Below are positions 15,642 through 20,156 of a stretch of DNA of 20,156 nucleotides, in pieces. A model generated the notes under the pieces. It ran no database searches. It had not been told where the DNA came from and saw only the letters and a program-made list of their open reading frames with translations. The DNA is taken from positions 1-20,156 of the forward strand of contig CADATR010000013.1 in the NCBI GenBank assembly GCA_902790885.1. The letters run 5' to 3'. Source of the stretch: an uncultured Eubacteriales bacterium. GTDB lineage: Bacteria > Bacillota_A > Clostridia > Peptostreptococcales > Anaerovoracaceae. The position numbers and the translations under genes were made by a program. Position 1 is the stretch's first letter. Each line of letters begins with the position of its first letter.

Positions 15642-15717
15642 TGTGCAATTTCACATTTTTCTAAAAAGTACCACAATCAGGTGGCTCTGGCGAAGCGGCC
15701 ATTTGTGGCAGGTCACA
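15642..15717. promoter_or_regulatory. Two TGTG-N6-CACA palindromes upstream of the secreted-protein gene
   Basis: TGTGCAATTTCACA at 15642-15655 and TGTGGCAGGTCACA at 15704-15717 share TGTG-N5-TCACA and lie 62 bases apart, about six helical turns. A third copy stands at 16445-16458. They look like transcription-factor sites; the regulator is not identifiable. Confidence 0.4.
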
Positions 15718-15739
15718 CAGAAGATAAATATACCGGATG

Positions 15740-15834
15740 TGACGTTTTTGCTGAAAAAGCGTCATTTAAATGCAGTAAAATCAGCATAACAATGTTTGCT
15801 ATGACGCTTAAAATGACGGCTATACTGTTATCAT
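15740..15834 (+). promoter_or_regulatory. TGACG-repeat region with weak promoter, upstream of secreted-protein gene
   Basis: TGACG half-sites occur at 15740-15744, 15802-15806 and 15814-15818 (12 bases apart) and inverted as CGTCA at 15760-15764. AAGCGTCAT (15757-15765) and ATGACGCTT (15801-15809) form a perfect 9-bp inverted repeat. Candidate -10 boxes are TATACT (15821-15826) and TATCAT (15829-15834), both with poor -35 boxes, as expected for an activated promoter. Confidence 0.4.
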
Positions 15835-15881
15835 CTAGATATAGAAGGGAAATAAAAGATTCAAGAAAACGGAGGTCTGAA

Positions 15882-16313
15882 ATGAAAAAGAAATTCAGAG
15901 AAAGAGCCATAGCGATGATGGTCGCTGCGCTCATTGCAGCATCTCCAGTCAGCGGAGCTGTTTTCGCTGCTGACGAGATCGCTGTTCAGGAGCAGAACAA
16001 GCCCGCTGTATCTGAGGAGATGAAGGAAGAAAAGCCTGAAGAAGTAAATAACGATGCTCTTTCTGTGGAGAACACAGAAGCGGCTGTTTCGCAGAATGAG
16101 GAACAGGCTGCAGCAAACAGCGAAAATGACAACCATGAGCTTGCTCAGCCGGAGAGGCCTGAGGCAAGCAGCTACGAGGATAATGATAAGATCGAAGAAT
16201 ACAACAGAAAGGTCGACGAATACAATAAGGCCGCTGTAAATGAGCAGAACGCCAGAGAGGATGAGCTGGTAAGAGCTTCTAAAGAGGAAGAGGCAAAGGC
16301 AGTAAGCATCTGA
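15882..16313 (+). CDS. Small secreted acidic low-complexity protein
   Basis: A 143-residue protein of unknown function. Residues 1-30 form a signal peptide: basic MKKKFRERA, a hydrophobic core, and a likely cut after AVFA before ADEIAV. The mature part is Glu/Asn/Ala-rich with almost no hydrophobic core, and ends in a segment rich in EYN (KIEEYNRKVDEYNKAAVNEQ) that could form a helix or coiled coil, as in linker regions of larger clostridial surface proteins. No LPxTG, choline-binding, SH3 or S-layer module is present, so it is either a released small protein or the remnant of a longer surface protein cut by the TGA at 16311. ATG 15882 is chosen because GGAGG (15871-15875) is 6 bases upstream; the frame is open further upstream but without a site. 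It stands alone on its own unit. Confidence 0.7.
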   Translation: MKKKFRERAIAMMVAALIAASPVSGAVFAADEIAVQEQNKPAVSEEMKEEKPEEVNNDALSVENTEAAVSQNEEQAAANSENDNHELAQPERPEASSYEDNDKIEEYNRKVDEYNKAAVNEQNAREDELVRASKEEEAKAVSI

Positions 16314-16344
16314 TTATTCTTCATTTCAACCTTCTATATATAAA

Positions 16345-16389
16345 GGGCGGCAGCCCGCAGCGATCCCGGGTCGGACAAGGCCCGGGATC
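16345..16389 (+). terminator. Tandem hairpins after the secreted-protein gene, possible weak terminator
   Basis: GGGC/GCCC (16345-16356), then a strong 9-bp stem GATCCCGGG (16362-16370) with CCCGGGATC (16381-16389). Only CTTGTTG follows, so a U-tract is poor. Confidence 0.45.
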
Positions 16390-16440
16390 CTTGTTGCTCC
16401 TGGGCGCTAATACTGTGAAAAGGCACGCTTGAAGGCTCAT

Positions 16441-16462
16441 ATTTTGTGGAATTTCACAAAAT
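16441..16462. promoter_or_regulatory. Palindromic operator-like site upstream of lysW
   Basis: ATTTTGTG (16441-16448) and CACAAAAT (16455-16462) are perfect 8-bp arms with a 6-base spacer. The site ends 3 bases before the -35 box, where a repressor or activator could act. It contains the third TGTG-N5-TCACA copy of this locus (16445-16458). Confidence 0.5.
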
Positions 16463-16465
16463 GTG

Positions 16466-16494
16466 TTGACATTGTGAAGAATTGTAATTATTAT
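16466..16494 (+). promoter_or_regulatory. Promoter of the lysW riboswitch transcript
   Basis: Consensus TTGACA (16466-16471), a 17-base spacer and TATTAT (16489-16494). Transcription should start near 16501, just before the riboswitch aptamer. Confidence 0.85.
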
Positions 16495-16528
16495 CTAACA
16501 TGTTAAACAAGTGAATAACACCTGACCC

Positions 16529-16682
16529 GATAGAGGTTGCGGAGATTATGAGTAACGGCCTGAAACGCTGGGGAGCGCGGCCGCGAAAGGATGATCCGCC
16601 GAAGCTTACCGGAATCCCGAAACCGGCAGGCTGGGACGGTACAATAAGATGTGCCGGACTGTCACGCAAGTGGAGCGCTATC
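16529..16682 (+). promoter_or_regulatory. Lysine riboswitch (L box) aptamer
   Basis: The 5' strand GATAGAGGTTGCGG (16529-16542) closes with the 3' strand GGAGCGCTATC (16672-16682) to make P1 (GATAG/CTATC). Conserved L-box blocks appear in order: GAGTA at about 16550, GCGAAAGG then GATCCGCCGAAGC (16583-16605), GGACTGTCAC then GCAA then GTGGAGCGCTATC at the 3' end. These match the layout of the Bacillus subtilis lysC leader. It is expected to bind L-lysine and govern the downstream terminator. Confidence 0.92.
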
Positions 16683-16715
16683 ATGGTTGGCGGTAAATTA
16701 ATATGTAAGTACCCT

Positions 16716-16759
16716 GATCCATGGCAGTTTCGTTTCAAGCGTTATTCATGGATCTTTTT
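16716..16759 (+). terminator. Riboswitch-controlled terminator before lysW
   Basis: GATCCATG (16716-16723) pairs with CATGGATC (16747-16754), followed by five T. CATGG at 16682-16686, next to the P1 3' strand, can pair with CCATG at 16719-16723 as an antiterminator, so lysine-stabilised P1 should favour termination. The exact alternative pairing is inferred. Confidence 0.8.
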
Positions 16760-16779
16760 AGTTATATGGAGGTTAATTA

Positions 16780-18342
16780 ATGGACACACCTGCTCTTTAT
16801 GCAACAGCCTGGGCGGTTCTGCCGCCGCTGATAGCCATTTTACTGGCGCTGATCACAAAGGAAGTTTACAGCTCGCTCTTCCTGGGCGTGCTCGTAGGTG
16901 CGGTGCTTTATGCGGGCGCTGACTTTGACGGCATCATCAACCACGTTCTGCAGGACGGACTTATCGCTTCGCTCACAGACGGATGGAACGTCGGAATCCT
17001 TATCTTCCTTGTCATTCTCGGAATAATAGTAGCTCTCATGAACCTTTCCGGAGGATCCAAGGCCTTCGGAGCATGGGCCCTCAGACGTGTAAGGACCCGT
17101 GTCGCAGCAGAGATCGCTACAGTGCTTCTTGGTATCGTGATCTTCGTTGACGACTACTTCAACTGCCTCACAGTAGGCAGCGTCATGAAGCCTGTTACAG
17201 ATGAATTCAAGGTTTCAAGAGCTAAACTCGCCTACATCATCGACGCGACCGCTGCGCCGGTCTGCATCATCGCTCCTGTTTCATCATGGGCTGCTGCAGT
17301 ATCGAGCTTCGCGGGCGAAGGCGAGGGCATCTCACTCTTCATAAGATGTATCCCTTACAACTTCTACGCGCTTTTCACACTCGTGATGCTCTTCTCGATC
17401 ATTCTCATGAAGTTCGATTACGCAAACATGGCGCAGTATGAGATGAACGCTGTAGAGAAGGGCGACCTCTTTACTGTCGAGGACACCAACTCAGCTGCTG
17501 CTGACGCTGCAGAAGCAGGAAACGACAAGGGTACTGTACTCGATCTCGTATTTCCTGTAGTAGTGCTCGTTGTAAGCTGCGTTCTCGGAATGGTCTACAC
17601 TGGCGGATTCTTCAGCGGTGCCGGATTCGTTACAGCATTCTCTGATTCTGACGCATCCGTCGGACTTTCAATGGGTGCTCTTGTAGCGCTGGTGCTCATC
17701 ATCGCTTACTACACTATCAGACGCACTATCACTTTCAATGAGTGCATGGGCTGCATTCCTGAAGGCATGAAGGCTATGGTACCGCCGATCCTGGTTCTGA
17801 CTCTCGCATGGTCACTCAAGGCTATGACAGACAGTCTGGGACTCGCTGATTTCGTAAGCGGACTCGTTGAGGGCATGAGCGGAGCAGCTGTAGGCATCAT
17901 CCCTGCAGCACTCTTCCTGATCGCATGCGTACTGGCATTCGCTTCCGGAACATCCTGGGGAACGTTCGGAATCCTCATTCCGCTTGGACTTGCCATCACT
18001 GAGTCGCATCCTGAGCTTTCGACACCTATCATCGCAGCCTGCATGGCCGGCGCTGTATACGGTGACCACTGCTCGCCTATCTCGGATACAACGATTATGG
18101 CTTCCGCCGGAGCAAACTGCAACCACGTTTCGCACGTATCGACTCAGCTTCCGTACGCTACCACAGTTGCTGCAGTATCCGCGATCTCATATGTTATCGC
18201 AGGTTACGTAAGCAGCCCGGTTATCCCTCTTGCGGTAGGCGTTGTGATTCTCCTCGGAGTACTCTTCTTCCTCAGGGGCCACGAAGGCAGCTACAGAGTG
18301 CCTGAATCGGCAAACGTGAATAAGACAGCTGCAGCAGAATAG
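16780..18342 (+). CDS. lysW: NhaC-family antiporter, predicted lysine transporter LysW
   Basis: A 520-residue polytopic inner-membrane protein of the NhaC Na+/H+ antiporter superfamily, with about 11-12 hydrophobic segments. Family signatures include FVDDYFNCLTVGSVMKPVTD, TAAPVCIIAPVSSWAA, FASGTSWGTFGILIPL and GDHCSPISDTTIMASAGANC. NhaC-type proteins under L-box control were named LysW and predicted to be lysine transporters in comparative genomics; that role is adopted here because of the riboswitch, not because of a residue that reads out the substrate. Direction (uptake, or lysine exchange in a fermenter) cannot be told. ATG 16780 has GGAGG (16768-16772) 7 bases upstream, located beyond the attenuator. 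The codon use is that of a well-expressed gene. It is monocistronic. Confidence 0.85.
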   Translation: MDTPALYATAWAVLPPLIAILLALITKEVYSSLFLGVLVGAVLYAGADFDGIINHVLQDGLIASLTDGWNVGILIFLVILGIIVALMNLSGGSKAFGAWALRRVRTRVAAEIATVLLGIVIFVDDYFNCLTVGSVMKPVTDEFKVSRAKLAYIIDATAAPVCIIAPVSSWAAAVSSFAGEGEGISLFIRCIPYNFYALFTLVMLFSIILMKFDYANMAQYEMNAVEKGDLFTVEDTNSAAADAAEAGNDKGTVLDLVFPVVVLVVSCVLGMVYTGGFFSGAGFVTAFSDSDASVGLSMGALVALVLIIAYYTIRRTITFNECMGCIPEGMKAMVPPILVLTLAWSLKAMTDSLGLADFVSGLVEGMSGAAVGIIPAALFLIACVLAFASGTSWGTFGILIPLGLAITESHPELSTPIIAACMAGAVYGDHCSPISDTTIMASAGANCNHVSHVSTQLPYATTVAAVSAISYVIAGYVSSPVIPLAVGVVILLGVLFFLRGHEGSYRVPESANVNKTAAAE

Positions 18343-18352
18343 CAGATAAAAA

Positions 18353-18421
18353 GCTGACATATGATATGACGTTATATTATTCGCAGCAGCGGATAGATAT
18401 GCAATATCCGGACCGGTCAGC
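18353..18421. other. Imperfect stem region after lysW
   Basis: GCTGAC (18353-18358) can pair with GTCAGC (18416-18421), and GGATA (18391-18395) with TATCC (18405-18409). There is no U-tract and no coding potential; function unknown. Confidence 0.3.
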
Positions 18422-18428
18422 AGCTTCC

Positions 18429-18707
18429 AAAAAGGAGTTTTTCAAAAAGTTCTACATGAGATCCCAAAATCAAGGACCTCATGTAGACTTTTTCTTTGAA
18501 AAACATATTTCAGGCTGCACAAATGACTTGCAGTAGGTCGCGAATCACACAAAAAAGCATGATCCGGTCCGGAAAGCATCGTCAAGGAGCGTTTTCGGAT
18601 CGAAAACCCGGGTTATAAATATTCAGGGCCTGCATGGATGCGCGATTTTCTACATAAAAAATGAAATAACGGATTTCGTGTAGAAGATTCTGAAAAACTC
18701 CTCTTTT
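18429..18707. repeat. Noncoding element with terminal inverted repeats (MITE-like)
   Basis: The left end from AGGAGTTTTTCA (18433-18444) through TTCTACATGAGA, and the complement of the right end (about 18675-18703), agree at about 24 of 29 positions, including 12 perfect terminal bases. The ends also form internal hairpins: 18437-18460 with 18478-18504, and TTCTACA (18648-18654) with TGTAGAA (18679-18685). A further stem, GTTTTCG/CGAAAAC (18591-18607), lies in the middle. No ORF is present. It is probably a nonautonomous mobile or dispersed repeat; no target duplication was clear. Confidence 0.55.
18449..18494 (+). terminator. Probable intrinsic terminator of lysW within the repeat element
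   Basis: TCTACATGAG (18451-18460) pairs perfectly with CTCATGTAGA (18478-18487), followed by CTTTTTC. It lies inside the left half of the inverted-repeat element, so the element seems to supply termination for lysW. Confidence 0.6.
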
Positions 18708-18717
18708 CATTAAGATG

Positions 18718-18726
18718 TGATAAAAT
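18718..18726 (+). promoter_or_regulatory. Extended -10 promoter of the pentapeptide-repeat gene
   Basis: TGA then TAAAAT (18721-18726) with no convincing -35. It lies 10 bases beyond the repeat element and 37 bases before the chosen ATG. Confidence 0.5.
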
Positions 18727-18762
18727 ACGTGTATCAAAGATAATAGCGAAAGGGTAATGGCT

Positions 18763-19569
18763 ATGAATTTTACTTCAAGCGAGAGAGATTTTGTAAAGGA
18801 TAATGAAGCCTACAGGCCGATCCCTGAAAGCGACAAAAGACGCCTTGAGTCAGCTGAAGCTTTTGATGCCGAGCTCAAAAAGGCGCGCGGGGCGGCTGCG
18901 GCCGGCGCCATGCCTGACATGCGCCACTGCATCATAAAGGGGATAGATCTGGCCGGCCGCGATCTTACGGGCCTGGACTTCAGAAGGTCCACATTCGACG
19001 GCTGCAATCTGCACGGTACGGACTTCAGCGGGTCGCAGATGGACAACGTTGCCTTCTATAATAATGACCTCACTGACATGAAGCTTTGCGGATGCAAGGC
19101 GCGCGGATGCAGCTTCCGCTTCCAGGACATGACGGGGATAGATCTCAGAGGAGCGAATATCTATTCCTCGGTGCTCGAGGATGCGCTCAACCAGGACAAG
19201 GTGATCGTCGATGATGATACGAAGTGGTACAAAATGCGCTGCCCGGAAGAGGGTGAGGCTTTCATAGCGTGGAAATGCTGCACCGATCTGCGTGTAGTCA
19301 TGATGCTGGTGCCAAGGGACGCTCACCGCTGCATGGCTACAATGGAGACAGGCAGGGTCTCAAAGGTGAAGGTGCTCAAGATAACGAGCATTGACGAAAC
19401 AGAAAACTACACATGGGCGCAGTCCACGGTAGATCCGGATTTCTACTATGAGGTAGGCAAATGGATAGAGCCTGCAAACGGGTTTCAGATGGACCGCTGG
19501 AAGGACTCTTCGCCGGGGATACACTTCTTTCTCGACAGACAGCAGTGCGTGGATTACCAGTCAAAATAA
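18763..19569 (+). CDS. Pentapeptide-repeat protein with C-terminal DUF5758-like domain
   Basis: 268 residues, cytoplasmic, function unknown. After a charged helical N-terminus (1-48), residues about 59-145 form pentapeptide repeats with the A(D/N)LXX-like pattern (IDLAGRDLTGLDFRRSTFDGCNL, in part), expected to fold as a short right-handed quadrilateral beta helix. Residues about 155-268, containing KCCTDLRVVMMLVP, RVSKVKVLKI, FYYEVGKWIEP and GIHFFLDRQQCVDY, resemble the DUF5758 domain found after pentapeptide repeats in phage and bacterial proteins, from memory of that family. ATG 18763 is preferred because AAAGGG (18749-18754) is 8 bases upstream; the ATG at 18757 is only 2 bases from it. 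It stands as a single gene between the repeat element and a terminator. It is cysteine-rich for an intracellular protein. No gyrase or resistance role should be assumed. Confidence 0.75.
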   Translation: MNFTSSERDFVKDNEAYRPIPESDKRRLESAEAFDAELKKARGAAAAGAMPDMRHCIIKGIDLAGRDLTGLDFRRSTFDGCNLHGTDFSGSQMDNVAFYNNDLTDMKLCGCKARGCSFRFQDMTGIDLRGANIYSSVLEDALNQDKVIVDDDTKWYKMRCPEEGEAFIAWKCCTDLRVVMMLVPRDAHRCMATMETGRVSKVKVLKITSIDETENYTWAQSTVDPDFYYEVGKWIEPANGFQMDRWKDSSPGIHFFLDRQQCVDYQSK

Positions 19570-19583
19570 CAGGGAACCGGATG

Positions 19584-19613
19584 AGAAGCAGGAGTGCGGC
19601 TCCTGCTTCTTTT
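19584..19613 (+). terminator. Intrinsic terminator of the pentapeptide-repeat gene
   Basis: An 11-bp stem AGAAGCAGGAG/CTCCTGCTTCT with a TGCGG loop and a short T-tract (19610-19613). Confidence 0.88.
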
Positions 19614-19629
19614 AATTCACTGCGCGAGA

Positions 19630-19658
19630 TTGAAAGAGCGACCGGCACGATGTATAAT
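19630..19658 (+). promoter_or_regulatory. Promoter of iorA
   Basis: TTGAAA (19630-19635), a 17-base spacer and TATAAT (19653-19658). The transcript start near 19665 gives a leader of about 130 bases. Confidence 0.8.
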
Positions 19659-19681
19659 ATTTGATGCAAAATGTAGTTTTT

Positions 19682-19764
19682 CTTCTATATAAATAATATA
19701 GAAGCTAATGATGGCGTAAGGGCATTAAAACAATCTATTACGGTATCGCCGCAGAGGCGGTACC
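19682..19764 (+). promoter_or_regulatory. Two-hairpin leader of iorA
   Basis: CTTCTATAT (19682-19690) pairs with ATATAGAAG (19696-19704), and GGTATCGCC (19742-19750) with GGCGGTACC (19756-19764, one G-T pair). Neither has a U-tract and no known riboswitch or T-box signature was recognised. Confidence 0.45.
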
Positions 19765-19794
19765 TACATTATTGTAAAAGGGAGGAAATGCTTT

Positions 19795-20156
19795 ATGAAA
19801 GTTATCATGTCGGGTAACGAAGCGACTGCCCGCGGAGCCTGGGAAGGCGGCGCGAGATTTGCTTCGGCATATCCGGGAACACCGAGCACGGAGATCCTCG
19901 AGAACATGCCTCAGTACGGAGAAGACGTATACTCCGAGTGGGCACCTAATGAAAAGGTAGCTACGGAGGCTGCGATCGGAGCATCCATCGCCGGTGTCAG
20001 ATCCTTCTGTGCTATGAAGCACGTAGGAATGAACGTTGCGGCAGACCCTATCTTCACATTCGCTTACACCGGTGTCACCGGCGGATTCGTAATGGTGGTA
20101 GCGGACGATCCGGGCCAGCACAGCTCGCAGAATGAGCAGGACAACAGAAACACGGC
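19795..20156 (+). CDS. iorA: Indolepyruvate:ferredoxin oxidoreductase alpha subunit, N-terminal part (runs off the window)
   Basis: IorA with IorB oxidatively decarboxylates arylpyruvates from aromatic amino acid transamination to aryl-acetyl-CoA, reducing ferredoxin. Only about 120 of roughly 600 residues are inside the window. The start matches the family: SGNEATARGAWEGG, AYPGTPSTEI and MKHVGMNVAADP are the pyrimidine-binding thiamine diphosphate domain signatures, ending in DDPGQHSSQNEQDNR. ATG 19795 has GGGAGG with GGAGG at 19781-19785, 9 bases upstream. It has its own promoter and structured leader, and iorB is expected downstream. The family assignment is firm; substrate preference is inferred from homologues. 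Confidence 0.92.
   Translation, partial: MKVIMSGNEATARGAWEGGARFASAYPGTPSTEILENMPQYGEDVYSEWAPNEKVATEAAIGASIAGVRSFCAMKHVGMNVAADPIFTFAYTGVTGGFVMVVADDPGQHSSQNEQDNRNT

Noticed and set aside
15627..15881. N-terminal extension of the secreted protein to 15627
   Set aside because: It would start inside the PBP-operon terminator, has no ribosome binding site and would bury the signal peptide; GGAGG supports ATG 15882.
16441..16462. Identification of the palindrome as a CRP or Rex site
   Set aside because: CRP and Rex sites have 8 bases between TGTG and CACA; here there are 6, so neither can be claimed.
16548..16922. Possible 124-codon gene beginning in the lysW leader
   Set aside because: It covers the riboswitch and attenuator and overlaps lysW out of frame, with no ribosome binding site or known domain.
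1..20156. CRISPR arrays, tRNA or rRNA genes, transposases, prophage genes
   Set aside because: No regularly spaced repeats, cloverleaf-like segments, rRNA stretches or corresponding proteins were seen on either strand by eye.

Overview
The window looks like chromosome from a strictly anaerobic, fermentative member of the Clostridia (Bacillota). The evidence is pyruvate:ferredoxin and indolepyruvate:ferredoxin oxidoreductases, a PAS-containing [FeFe] hydrogenase homologue, a lysine riboswitch, strong GGAGG ribosome binding sites, sigma-A-type promoters and many stem-plus-U-tract terminators. Mid GC, a glutaminyl-tRNA synthetase and amino-acid-fermentation genes would fit the Peptostreptococcales/Anaerovoracaceae area, but that placement is inference. 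No tRNA, rRNA, CRISPR array, transposase or phage gene was recognised.

Layout. 1-932 (+): 3' end of pyruvate:ferredoxin oxidoreductase, a structured 3' region and a terminator. 1074-1215: a nested inverted-repeat element. 1230-2316 (+): promoter, class II fructose-bisphosphate aldolase and terminator. 2374-7372 (+): a two-gene operon of ABC ATPase/FtsX-type permease fusions, ending in a terminator shared with the convergent unit. 7372-10433 (-): a two-gene operon of a sensory-type [FeFe] hydrogenase homologue and a SpoIIE/PP2C phosphatase. Divergent extended -10 promoters lie at 10512-10566. 10606-12288 (+): glnS. 12481-15572 (+): an FHA-SEDS (RodA-like) fusion with a probable ATA start, followed by a class B penicillin-binding protein. 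15882-16313 (+): a small secreted acidic protein behind a repeat-rich upstream region. 16466-18342 (+): promoter, lysine riboswitch and NhaC-family transporter (LysW type). 18429-18707: a noncoding element with terminal inverted repeats. 18763-19569 (+): a pentapeptide-repeat protein with a DUF5758-like domain. 19795-end (+): start of iorA.

How the genes relate. The oxidoreductases feed ferredoxin, and the hydrogenase-like protein probably senses rather than makes or uses H2, passing a signal to the co-translated phosphatase. The FHA-SEDS protein and the penicillin-binding protein form a septal/elongation peptidoglycan synthase pair whose FHA domain implies control by Ser/Thr phosphorylation. 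LysW is predicted to be shut off by lysine through transcription attenuation.

The most unusual observations are the ATA start with a perfect Shine-Dalgarno on the FHA-SEDS gene, the sensory hydrogenase/phosphatase pair with an unassigned C-terminal domain, the two inverted-repeat elements, and a set of TGTG-N6-CACA palindromes around the secreted-protein gene.
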